A stretch of DNA of 64,000 bases. Origin: Globisporangium splendens (Eukaryota > Oomycota > Peronosporomycetes > Pythiales > Pythiaceae). Positions 21,739-31,537 of this stretch are shown here, piece after piece (position 1 is the first letter of the stretch; each line of letters opens with the position of its first letter). A program made the translations under genes and the position numbers. The notes beneath the pieces were generated by a model. That model ran no database searches and was not told where the DNA came from. It saw only the letters and a program-made list of their open reading frames with translations. The stretch spans positions 248,001-312,000 of the forward strand of contig VFIW01000041.1 of the NCBI GenBank assembly GCA_006386115.1, written 5' to 3'.

Positions 21739-23451
21739 CTACTCTAAGATGGTGATGCGACCTTCGCGTTCCGGGTACGAGATCAGGCGCTTCTTCATCA
21801 GGTAGTCGGCGACAACGACGGGGATCTTGTCGGCGATGCGGATCACTTCGCCCTTCAGCCACGACGTGCAGCCATCGCCACCACCGCTGACAAACTTGGA
21901 CGTCGCGACGAGCACCCACGCGTCCAAGTCGATGTCCTGACCGAGTTCGTCCTTGAACTCCGAGATCGTGTTCGGCGTGGACAGTCGATCGAACGTCAGC
22001 CGCACGCCCGACACGTGCGGGTGCGAGCCCGATTGCTGCGGATACTTGGAGAAATGCTGCAGAATTGCGTCTCGGAAGTCCCGCGCCTGGATGCGCACGA
22101 CGACCGCCGGTCGCGGGAACGGCATCTCCTGACCCAGGATGCCGACCGTGATGTTGGTCTTGGCCGCGTACGACTTGTCGCCTCGGATGAAGCCGCCGTT
22201 GATGAGTCCAAAATCTGTCGCGAGTTCGCTGCGCAGTGCGTCGGCAACGAGGTTGCCCATGCTGGCTTCACCCGAGCGCAGCAGCGACGTCTTGGTCGTC
22301 AGAGGCAACGCCAGCGTCGCGAGCACGCGGGCATTCTCGCGCGCGCTCTCTTCAGTCTCCATCGACCGCATGTACTTGGTTACGATCTCTTGACACGCAG
22401 GTTGCGGCGGCGTGTACTGATTCGCGATCATGCTCCACTGCGGACACACCGAGAGCGGTCGCTCCGGGTGCGAGTGTGACTTGGAGAGGTGGAACTCGAG
22501 CTTCGCAAGCCAGAACGCATTCTGACCAGACTTGTGGATGAACGTCTTGCCTTCGTACAACGTGAACGGCTCGTGGTCGTGGCCGCCGATCATGACGTCG
22601 ATACCCTTGACGCGACGCGCGAGCAGCTTGTCCTGCGCGATGCTGAGATGCGTGAGCGCGATGATAAAGTCGGCGCCTTGGGCTTGGAGCTCGTCGACGC
22701 AGCGCTTGGACGTGGTAAACACGTCTTGGAAGAGCACGTCCGATCCTGGGAACGACAGCGTCGGGGTCTCTTGGGTGCACACGCCAAAGACGCCGAGCTT
22801 GAGGCCGTCGCGGAGCTCAATGATCTCCGTGTCGATGACGTGATCAAAGAGCGCTTCAGTCGCCGCGTCGCGAACGTTCGAGCCAAACCACTTGAACTTG
22901 GACTCGGCCATGCGCTGCTTCAAGATGTTGGCGCCAAAGTCAAACTCGTGGTTGCCCAGCACGACGTACTCGATGCCCAGGTGGTTCATCAGCTCCACCA
23001 TGTGCGCGCTATTGAAAGCCATTTACACACAGTCAGCATTAACTTACTACCATCGAGGGTGCTAATCTTTGTACTTACCCTTTGTGTCGCTCGCCGACTT
23101 CGGATCCGGACAGGAAGTCGCCGTTGAGCGTGACCAGCAGGGTCGCATCCTGCGGCAGTTTCGCCTTCTCCCGCTCCAGCAGCGTCGCGAGTTCTGCGAT
23201 GCCTACGCACAGCAATCGCACATAACGGGCACACGCAAAGCGCTGAGTGTCTTCCCTATTGTATTGCAATAACGTAGTGAGTTGATGAACGCACCTCCTT
23301 GGCCATGCTCGTTCGGGTACATGTCGTAGACATCGTTCACGGAGAGCAGCACGACTGTAGCCGCCTGGTCCTTCTCGTCGCGCTTGTGGCGCCACTCGCC
23401 GCTGCTGGCGTTGGTCATGGGCGCCGTCGTGAGATCCGTCAGGAGCGTCAT
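21739..23451 (-). CDS. 5'-nucleotidase/UshA-like metallophosphoesterase, copy 2
   Basis: Three exons: 23451-23295, 23202-23079, 23008-21739; 516 aa. Introns of 92 and 70 nt match copy 1 in position and phase (the ...GQGG|IAELA and HKG|AHMVELMN junctions). The phosphoesterase motifs are VNDVYD, LNGDFL, GNHEFDFG, ALTHLS and GGHDHE; the C-terminal substrate domain has ASMGNLVADALR and INGGFIRG. As in copy 1, the DxH motif reads DVY. It has a longer, hydrophilic N-terminus than copy 1 and no signal peptide. The last exon has the same length (1270 nt) in both copies, so they are clear duplicates about 10 kb apart in the same orientation. Confidence 0.92.
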
Positions 23452-24019
23452 CGTCTGCTTCTGTTGCTTTTGTCGTTTATGACGGTTCCGAAATGGAGCT
23501 TGCTCTTGGTGTCTAATCCTGAACGACAGATCATCATGTCGCAAAAGTGATGGTTGGGGATTCACATGTGAGTGAAGGTGCAATGTATCGCTCTTACATG
23601 CATGTGGTAACTGTATACAGCTCACTGTAAAAAACCTCTATTATGGATATAACCGTACGAATTTAACTCGTGCAACCCCACCAACCACGGGGTTTTACAC
23701 TTGAAGGAGATTCAAATAGAGGGAAAGGCGTCTGAGACCACGCACATGCGCGAAACGGCGCGACTGGAGAATCTTGCGCTGTTCTCATGCCACGTAGAGC
23801 AAATCGCTCATTCTGCTTTTTGCCCAGATCCCAACAAGCCACCGAGCTCAGAGATTCCCACGCTAGTTGGCAGCCCGTGGCTGAGCAAGTTCCTGTCGCA
23901 GTTATAGAGGCGGGTGGGTGCGGGTGTCTCTGCTGTTCTGGACAACAAGCAGCTGCAATTCAAGCAATTGTTTGAGGTGCGTGACGACAAAAGCATGCGC
24001 GTGTTAAGAATAATGACTG
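23452..24019. other. Intergenic region between nucleotidase copy 2 and the foldback element
   Basis: I see no supported gene. A 68-codon plus-strand frame (about 23701-23907) lacks an ATG start and any recognisable motif. Confidence 0.5.
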
Positions 24020-24427
24020 TAAGAGGACGCTGTTAACAACAGTCCCTCAAACACGGCACACACGCTTGTGCCAGAGGAAGCGATCTCCCGACTTGGAGGG
24101 AGGAACGAAGACTTGAGTACTTGGAGGAAAATTTGCAACTGAATTGAAAAGGTTATGGTTCCTGTCGCTACTTACAAATGAACCCCAAGGGATCCTACAG
24201 GTTTATAACTAAAACCTAAACATACACAATAAAACCTATGAATCTGATATATAAAACCTTGGGTACACTGAGGTTGAACCTACGGGATCTTCTAGAAGCT
24301 TGAACTTCAAGTCTTGTTTAAAATCCCTGCAAAGTGATTGGCTCGCGCCACTCACTCCAGGTGGCAGAGACACGTCGGTCTCGCCGCCAGCCCAGTTTCC
24401 CAAGCAGGAACCATCACTCAGTACTTG
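24020..24427 (+). repeat. Left arm of the 408-bp inverted repeat
   Basis: Runs from TAAGAGGACGCTGTT to ...CTCAGTACTTG. It pairs with 25072-24665 on the other strand. Differences from the right arm cluster at its inner end (24380-24405) and near 24060-24115. Confidence 0.92.
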
Positions 24428-24507
24428 ATTAGTACATGGATGTCATTGCTCTGTACTGATTAGTACATGAGAACAACATTCTGCACTGATCAGCACAGAG
24501 AACACTC

Positions 24508-24530
24508 GTGACGTCATCGAATGACGTCAC
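24508..24530. repeat. Short perfect palindrome in the element core
   Basis: GTGACGTCAT, three bases, then ATGACGTCAC. Each half carries TGACGTCA, itself a palindrome known in other eukaryotes as a bZIP (CRE/ATF) site. Whether any factor binds it here is unknown. Confidence 0.85.
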
Positions 24531-24664
24531 ACGTGCATGTGGGGACTGTATTACCGTAATCCCTTTGTCATTTGTGTCTCCACAATGCACGCTGAAGGTG
24601 GTGTGTGCCACACTAGATCTGAGAACAGATCCGCCTTCATGTAATGGCTGGTTACAGCCCATTA

Positions 24665-25072
24665 CAAGTACTGAGTGATGGTTCCTACTTGGGAAACTGC
24701 ACTGGTGATGAGACCGACGTGTCTCTGCCACCTGGAGTGAGTGGCGCGAGCCAATCACTTTGCATGGATATTATACAAGACTTGAAGTTCAAGCTTCTAG
24801 AAGATCCCGTAGGTTCAACCTCAGTGTACCCAAGGTTTTATATATCAGATTCATAGGTTTTATTGTGTATGTTTAGGTTTTAGTTATACAACCTGTAGGA
24901 TCCCTTGGGGTTCATTTGTAAGTAGCGATAGGAACCATAACCTTTTCAATTCAGTTGCAAATTTTCCTCCAAGCCCTCAAGTCTTCTTCCTCCCTCCAAG
25001 TCGGGAGATTGCTTCCTCTGGCACAAGCATATGTGCCGTGTTTGAGGGACTGTTGTTAACAGCGCCCTCTTA
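24665..25072 (-). repeat. Right arm of the 408-bp inverted repeat
   Basis: Reverse complement of the left arm, from CAAGTACTGAG at the inner end to GCGCCCTCTTA at the outer end. The equal arm lengths suggest the two copies have not been trimmed. Confidence 0.92.
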
Positions 25073-25517
25073 AATTGACCCTCAGGCATTTTCCTCGTCC
25101 AGATCGTAGCGCTACTGTGGTTGGTCGTCGTCGAACACAACCTTGATCAAGCCTACGAACAGTGATGCGGTGTGGCCAAGATGAAGACGAGGCAGATGCA
25201 TGTGATTTCTCTGTACCGTCTCCAGCCCTTGAAATTTCCATATCAATACCACTTCCGACTCGGACAGAACCAATACCAGTTCCACCTCCAGATTCAACCA
25301 CGCCCATCCAACGAGCGTTTCCATCTTCCTCCCTTTTTTTGACAGGTTTGTCAATTTTTTGACGTGCTTTTTCAAAATTGTCAGCACATTTATTTCTGAC
25401 AAAAGTGTCATCAACTATTTTCGACGGATGGTATGCTCTATGATTACGGAATCGGCAAACTCATGCAGCAATTGAGCTGATGGAGGAAGCGCAGAGCAGC
25501 AGCAATCGCCGACAAGA
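25073..25517. other. Intergenic region with a degenerate minus-strand frame
   Basis: On the minus strand about 25415-25230 is open and reads as charged, lysine-rich peptide (...NFEKARQKIDKPVKKREEDG...) followed by Gly/Ser-rich sequence. It has no start codon and its upstream continuation is stopped. It may be a gene remnant or chance; I cannot assign it. Confidence 0.35.
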
Positions 25518-27542
25518 ATGGCGACAGCAGTGTCTAGTGCGCGTCGTCCGCTGCCCCTCCGCACACCGCTGAGCGCGCACGACGTGAAGGAGATCGTCAA
25601 GAAGAAGGTCGCGGTGTTGCTGCACTTTCTCGTCCAGCATGGCGTGCGGCAGCGAACGAAGACCGCGGCGAGCGAGCGCGACACGCCGGCGATGGTCATC
25701 GCAGTGTTCAGTCGGTTCGAGACGACAGCGCAAAAGCTGCTGGACCGAGGCGTGCGCGTCAACGCCGGCTACGCATACAGGCGTACGTCGGCGCTGTACG
25801 CTGCGTGCGGGTATGCGCGGCTTGAGGTCGTGCAATGGCTCGTGGAGCACGGCGCGATCGTGGACGACCCGGACGACCAGGGCGTCACACCGCTCATGGT
25901 CGCAGCGGCTCGAGGACGCGTCCGCATCGTCGAATACCTCGTTTCTGTCGGTGCTGATGTGACGAAAATGACGAGATGGGGGACAACTGTGGCGTTCCAA
26001 TGTGCAGCCAATGGGGGCCGCGGCGTGTTGGCATTCCTTCTTACATTGGAAGCGTATCAGCGTCCCAGAGACAAGAAGAAGAAGAACCGCAATCCTGGTG
26101 TTCGAGAGAATCTGCTCCAAGCAGCGTTCCGAGGCGACCAACTGGACATCGTGTGGCATTTGCTTGAAGATCACATGGACAAGTTGGACAAGCATCACCT
26201 GAGTGCGTGTCTCGCGGATGCGATCCGGCGTCGTGAGGTGGAGTTAGTGGAGCTGCTGGTAGCCAACGGCGCTGATGTGGATACTGTGGACGAGAATGGC
26301 TGCACGCCCGCGTTCCATGCTGTCGAGTACAATTCGATCGAGATCCTCGAGATACTTCTTCAAAATGGCGCGGATACGCGACGGCGTGCAGCACCAAGAT
26401 GGCGCTCGGTGCTTCACGCAATGCTCGGCTTCGGGCGATTCCGTATGCTCGAGCTCGTGGACAGAGTGCGAGGCACAGACGAGTTCTGTTCTGTGTTGCT
26501 GACCACATTCATGCCGTTGTACGTCGCAATCTCGCATGGATACGCCGAGGTGCTGCTTTTGTTACTAAAGTTGGCGCCGTGGATCGATGTGAACTGTGAT
26601 TTCGATGAAAGCTCGCCACTCACGATCGCCGCTGGCAATGGCGACCTTTCAATCGTTCGCATTCTCGTCAACCACGGTGCGAATGTCAATGCAAAGGTGT
26701 ACGGCACGACAGCACTGATCAAAGCGGCGCGATCGGGGAGTCTGGACGTTGTCTGTTTCCTTTGCGAGCATGGCGCGGACGTGAACATGAGCGTGGTGAA
26801 CCGTGATGACCCAACGGCTTTGTTCGCGGCGGTGCGCAGCGGCCACATCCACGTTGTAGAGTACTTGCTTGAAGAATGTCAGGCCAGCATGGGTGGAGAT
26901 GGTGGTGCATCGATGCTTCGGATCGCCGCGTTGCATGGCCACGTGGACGTTGTGCGCGTGCTTCTTGCGCATGGCGCGAGCGTCCCCAGAAGCTCGAATG
27001 TGCTCTGCAAAGTGATTCTACGCGGACACATGGAGATCATGAAGCTGCTGTTGCGACGCGGTGGTGTGGACGTGAACGGCGCGTGTCGCTTGAACGCGAA
27101 AAGCGCCTGGGCTTGGGGCGACGATACCGACTGCATTGTGATGCAAAAGGTGGTCATGACGCCGCTTCTCGTGGCCGCAGCGTGCGGTAACCTGGGTATG
27201 GTCCAATACCTATGCGAACATCACGATGCTGACGTCGAGATTGTGACGGACGCGAACGAATCGGCGCTCTTCCTCGCAGCACTGAAGGGCCACAGCAATG
27301 TCGTCAAGTACCTGATCACCAAGCAGCACGTCAACATCGAATGCAGCAACATTCAGGGGTTCACACCTGCCACGGCAGCGCGGTGTCAAGGCCACGACGA
27401 GCTCCTGGAACTTCTGGTTGCGCATGGAGCATCGCTGCCGCTACTAGAAGACGAAAACGAGATCCTCTGGGACGCCTTTGAGGTGAATCGGCAGTATGAC
27501 GACACGGATTTCGTGCTCGGTGACGTCGGGCAAGTTCGCTAG
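25518..27542 (+). CDS. Ankyrin-repeat protein, 674 aa
   Basis: Single exon starting at the ATG of MATAVSSARRPLPLRTPLS. A short basic leader is followed by about 15-17 ankyrin repeats, clearest in SALYAACGYARLEVVQWLVEHGAIV, TPLMVAAARGRVRIVEYLVSVGADV, TALIKAARSGSLDVVCFLCEHGADV and SALFLAALKGHSNVVKYLI. There is no extra domain. The last 35 residues are acidic. Together with the 719-aa (13158) and 680-aa (27791) genes it defines one family of large solo-ankyrin proteins. The next member starts only 248 bp downstream in the same orientation, so the pair looks like a tandem duplication, though the two proteins are well diverged. Confidence 0.95.
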   Translation: MATAVSSARRPLPLRTPLSAHDVKEIVKKKVAVLLHFLVQHGVRQRTKTAASERDTPAMVIAVFSRFETTAQKLLDRGVRVNAGYAYRRTSALYAACGYARLEVVQWLVEHGAIVDDPDDQGVTPLMVAAARGRVRIVEYLVSVGADVTKMTRWGTTVAFQCAANGGRGVLAFLLTLEAYQRPRDKKKKNRNPGVRENLLQAAFRGDQLDIVWHLLEDHMDKLDKHHLSACLADAIRRREVELVELLVANGADVDTVDENGCTPAFHAVEYNSIEILEILLQNGADTRRRAAPRWRSVLHAMLGFGRFRMLELVDRVRGTDEFCSVLLTTFMPLYVAISHGYAEVLLLLLKLAPWIDVNCDFDESSPLTIAAGNGDLSIVRILVNHGANVNAKVYGTTALIKAARSGSLDVVCFLCEHGADVNMSVVNRDDPTALFAAVRSGHIHVVEYLLEECQASMGGDGGASMLRIAALHGHVDVVRVLLAHGASVPRSSNVLCKVILRGHMEIMKLLLRRGGVDVNGACRLNAKSAWAWGDDTDCIVMQKVVMTPLLVAAACGNLGMVQYLCEHHDADVEIVTDANESALFLAALKGHSNVVKYLITKQHVNIECSNIQGFTPATAARCQGHDELLELLVAHGASLPLLEDENEILWDAFEVNRQYDDTDFVLGDVGQVR

Positions 27543-27790
27543 CTCGTGACCCTAAGTGGCAAAATTGTGTCGCTTTGGATATCTATTCATTGCAACGTAA
27601 GCATGTGCGGTATTTTTTCATATCAAATATCGAATACCTTATTTGCATTTGTATACACTCCATCTATAGCTGTAATACAGTACATTGAGGCTCTGTGGAT
27701 ATCTCGTCTTCAGCAACTGCAAGGTCATGATATTTGAAATGCAGAAATCATACTTTAATTTTGTATGGTCTCTGTTGACACTTGAAATAG

Positions 27791-29833
27791 ATGTCCACCA
27801 ACTTGAAAGAGCGAATGCAAAATCGGATCATGATGATGGAAGGCAGCGACCATGGCGATGCCTCTTGCAGCGGCGACGGCGATACCCACGTGCACACAGC
27901 GGCATGCCCCATTACCACACCACATTCTGCTTATCCTATTGCCACTGCTGCTGATGCCAGGGATGACGACATCTCGGATGAAGACGCGTTCATGCTGGCG
28001 ATCGCCGACGCGTTCCGGGATGAGACCCCTGGCGCCACGTTCGCGCGCGTGCAGCAGCTGCTCATGCACTTTCCGGAATGGGTCGATCTGGCAAACGACG
28101 ACGGCCACACGGCGCTGTTCTTTGCCATCTGTGCACGCGACAAGGAGCTCGTGCAGCTGCTCGTGGACGCAGGTGCGCGCGCCGACGCGAGTGCCGAGAA
28201 CTGCCTTGTGCTCGCGTGCACACTCGGCGATGTGGTGATTGTGGACACGCTGCTGCACGCCGACGGCGCAAAGTTCAACGACGTGTACCTGGCTTATGGC
28301 AACATCTCGCCGCTGTATGCAGCGTGCAAGAGCGGCCATCTGGAGATCGTGGAGCTACTCGTGGCGCATGGCGCGTTCCTGGACGACGTGGACGAAGATG
28401 GCGTGACGCCGTTTATGGCCGCGGCGGGCAACGGTCATCTACGCATCGTCTCGCTGCTTGCTGATCAAGGTGCGGCAACTGAGCGTGCGACGCCGTCGGG
28501 ACTGAGCGTTGCGTACTACGCTGCGTACTCTGGGTATTTCCGCATGCTGCGGTTCTTCGTCCGCGAGCGCATGGCGTTGCGCGATGGCGACGGGAACCTC
28601 ACGAATTTGCTCGACGGAGCCGTTCGTGGAGGCCAATTCGTGATCGCAAAGTACCTGCTGGAGACATTGAACCTCGCTGACGAAGACATTGACGAGTGCC
28701 TTGCGTTGGCCGTGCGATTCAGACACCTAGAGCTCGTGGAGCTCCTGCTCGAGCATGACGCAGACGTAGCTTACGCGCGTGACGATGGCACAACGGCCCT
28801 GCATTTTGCAGCACAGGTTGGAGACGCCGAGATCACCAAGGTGCTGCTTAGTCATGGCGCCAACTTGACGCAAGCGAGGACGACTTCGACAAGGTACACA
28901 CCACTCCACGAGATGGCCAAGGTCGGCCACAGTGACCTGCTCGCATTTGTGTCCCGGAATCGCCACGAGACCGATTTCGCGGCCGTGTTTTCCGGATCGG
29001 AGGACACACTCACGCCATTGCATCTGGCGGCTGGAAATGGGCATACGGACGCTGTTCGCGTTCTCGTTGGTATCATGCGCGACTGCGGTGTGAATGTCGA
29101 TGTGCGTGGTCCGCGAGGACAAACACCACTGATCGTCGCGGCAGAGAGCGGTTTCCTCGAAGTTGTCCGCGTGTTGGTGACGCTTGGAGACGCCAACGTG
29201 GACGCACGAACAGACAATGGCTCGACGGCGTTGATCGGTGCTTCCTGCGTTGGTGAGTTCGAGATTGTGCAGTTTCTTTGCGAATGCGGCGCGGATGTGG
29301 ATCTCTCCATGGCAACGATGGGTCGTCAGCAAGTGACCGCACTGCATGCAGCTTCGCAGTACGGACACGTCGATGTGGTCGAGTATCTGCTTGAGCAGCG
29401 CAACGCAACGGCGGATTTCACGTGGACCGGGACATCCTCGCTTTTGGCTGGACCCGTGATGAACGGTCATCTCTTTGTGCTCTTTATCCTCGTATCACAC
29501 GGCGCGCGGTTCGACGACAACGACGGTCAGCATCTTTCCCCGCTGCACCTAGCGGCGCAGTACAAGCAGCTTGATGTCGTGAGCTTGCTTGTGCTGGTGG
29601 CAGGCGTGGACGTTAATGCCGTGAACGAGTTTGAAGAAGACGGTGTGGCTTTGCGCTCGACGCCTCTGATCGTTGCAGCGCAGCGTGGATACGTGGAGAT
29701 CGTGGAGTGTTTGTGTGAGCATGGCGCCGATATGGAGTTGACCACACATGATGGCAAGACGGCGCTAGATGTTTCTAGAGAAGCGCAGCAAGCGGATGTC
29801 GTCCAGTACCTGATCGCGCGGCAAGAGCGATGA
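27791..29833 (+). CDS. Ankyrin-repeat protein, 680 aa
   Basis: Single exon from MSTNLKERMQNRIMMM. The first 60 residues are low-complexity (Asp/His/Ala). About 16 ankyrin repeats follow, for example TALFFAICARDKELVQLLVDAGARA, SPLYAACKSGHLEIVELLVAHGAFL, TALHFAAQVGDAEITKVLLSHGANL, and the final TPLIVAAQRGYVEIVECLCEHGADM. No catalytic or membrane segment is present. The order of repeats parallels the upstream 674-aa protein. The role is presumably protein binding; no target can be named. Confidence 0.95.
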   Translation: MSTNLKERMQNRIMMMEGSDHGDASCSGDGDTHVHTAACPITTPHSAYPIATAADARDDDISDEDAFMLAIADAFRDETPGATFARVQQLLMHFPEWVDLANDDGHTALFFAICARDKELVQLLVDAGARADASAENCLVLACTLGDVVIVDTLLHADGAKFNDVYLAYGNISPLYAACKSGHLEIVELLVAHGAFLDDVDEDGVTPFMAAAGNGHLRIVSLLADQGAATERATPSGLSVAYYAAYSGYFRMLRFFVRERMALRDGDGNLTNLLDGAVRGGQFVIAKYLLETLNLADEDIDECLALAVRFRHLELVELLLEHDADVAYARDDGTTALHFAAQVGDAEITKVLLSHGANLTQARTTSTRYTPLHEMAKVGHSDLLAFVSRNRHETDFAAVFSGSEDTLTPLHLAAGNGHTDAVRVLVGIMRDCGVNVDVRGPRGQTPLIVAAESGFLEVVRVLVTLGDANVDARTDNGSTALIGASCVGEFEIVQFLCECGADVDLSMATMGRQQVTALHAASQYGHVDVVEYLLEQRNATADFTWTGTSSLLAGPVMNGHLFVLFILVSHGARFDDNDGQHLSPLHLAAQYKQLDVVSLLVLVAGVDVNAVNEFEEDGVALRSTPLIVAAQRGYVEIVECLCEHGADMELTTHDGKTALDVSREAQQADVVQYLIARQER

Positions 29834-31537
29834 TGGTGGCGGCGACTCGATGCTCGTTTGCCTGCCTGCCTGGATGCGTGTCCCCAAATTATGTGACTTG
29901 CGCTCACGACCAAAGTGGCAACATTGGATCTATCGTGATTCCAAACAACTAGGTCGCGAACTTGTCGGTTACGTGAAGTCCTACCAACTATACCTAGTGC
30001 AGCAGCTGTGTGGTCACTGCGAGTAATCGCGGCTTGTAAATGAAGTTGCCATGTCACGCAGCAGCACCGTTTATCGACTGAACAAGTCACGCTTTTTCAA
30101 CTAGGCGCATTGTGAGGAGCTTGAAAATTGATCGAATAGAGTGTCCAATTTAGAAGCTCTTGTGATCTAAAACATATTGTTGTCTTTGTGCCTACTGGCT
30201 AAAATAGGTTCTCATGTGGCCATCGACAGATGTGCAAAAGGCAAAACGTCGCTCATGGTCTAAGCTGAAGGCAGCCAAACGAACATGAGGCTCGTTCGTT
30301 CATTTTTGCATGAGACTGCTTGCCGTCGCCGACGACGCTCGGTCACGCTGCTCACAGTCTTTGAATCGCGCTCGTGTTTATCGGCCTGGTGCAGCCATAC
30401 GTTGCTTGGCAGATCTAACCAGCAACGGCCACTGCTGGAGCGACCATTGCAGTAGCAACGTTGTGCTTCAACAGGTGTCTTTTGCATGTGGACGAAACGC
30501 CGTTTCTGTGATTGCAAACAGTTTCTTCCGGACAATAAACCGTATCCATGTATACAGATGTATAGAGGAACAGAAACGGTTCGCCATCGAATTGGTTGGT
30601 GGAAAGGGAGACGCTCTATTGAGGACAGTTTTGCCGCCAGAAGCATCACAGAGCCCATTTCACAATTGGCGCTCATCCCAATTGGATCTTTTCCCATAAT
30701 CGTCTTGCCGCTTGGTACCCGCGCTGTTTCTCCGTGTGCCGTGCGGTTGCGTATCTGTTTGTTTGTATTCGTTATTGCTGTGTGAAGAGTGATGACCACA
30801 TACTTTGGTCCGTGTTCTTGATCCGCGTCATCGCGATGAAATGAATCAAAGTACTGACTTCACCACCATATTTCTGCTGTGTGATCTGTATCACGCGCAA
30901 GTTGTGTATCATTGCATACATGTGTGGGCAGTTGGCTGTATCGAATTTTGCTGATGATTAGAATTTAACAAGTGGAAATGACCCTTTTGCTCCGTTACTG
31001 GAGAAGCATGTCGACTTTACATCTGTGTTGATGAAGCAACAATCAAAGCAGTCCCCACGATAATGTGTGCGCGCACCGGTACGCGTTCATTCTTACGATC
31101 AGAGTGCATATTCTGCGAGCATCCTCGATCATGTGCTGCACATGGCCACCACCAGAGTCAAGAAATCGCTCTTGATCATTCGCTTTGCATAATACTCCAA
31201 TGCAACGAGCGAGAAAGTTGACAACAACGCAATCTGCTACACGAAACTAAGCGATGTGGTGTGCAAAAGCGCGATCGCAAAGCACGCCACGGAACACAAT
31301 GTCGGTTCACTTTCTTTTCTGCTGGCGCATCTTGCCATGCAAAGTGCAGCCATTCACATCATAAACTTCGCGTTGTGAAACCGTACTTTGTAACCATTTC
31401 CATCGGACTTCTATTTATTTATACAAGACCTTCTCTTTGTGAAAAAGTGGGTGCTATCTCGCAATAGTGACGTCCCAATTGACACAGTGACATAGCTGCA
31501 CCCACAGAAAAAGCCCCATTCTAGAGACATCATCGCC
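29834..31537. other. Long intergenic region, 1.7 kb, no supported gene
   Basis: Several frames of 60-180 codons exist on both strands but lack motifs and overlap. About 31080-31380 (+) reads as short open stretches broken by stops and may be a decayed gene, but I cannot assign it. The last 100 bp should hold the promoter of the fusion gene. Confidence 0.45.

Larger units (their letters stand above)
24020..25072. mobile_element. Foldback/MITE-like element with 408-bp terminal inverted repeats
   Basis: The outermost bases read TAAGAGGRCGCTGTTAAC on the left, and the same motif is inverted on the right (ending ...CCTCTTA at 25072). The two arms, 24020-24427 and 24665-25072, are reverse complements over their full length, about 95% identical by eye, with only small indels. 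The 237-bp core codes for nothing and contains its own small palindromes. No transposase is present, so this would be a non-autonomous element. I could not find a clear target-site duplication; the flanks (aatgactg left, aattgacc right) are similar but not identical. A transcript through it would fold into a hairpin of about 400 bp. Confidence 0.88.

Noticed and set aside
30260..30799. 179-codon minus-strand frame
   Set aside because: No recognisable domain and an overlapping plus-strand frame of similar length; not supported as a gene.
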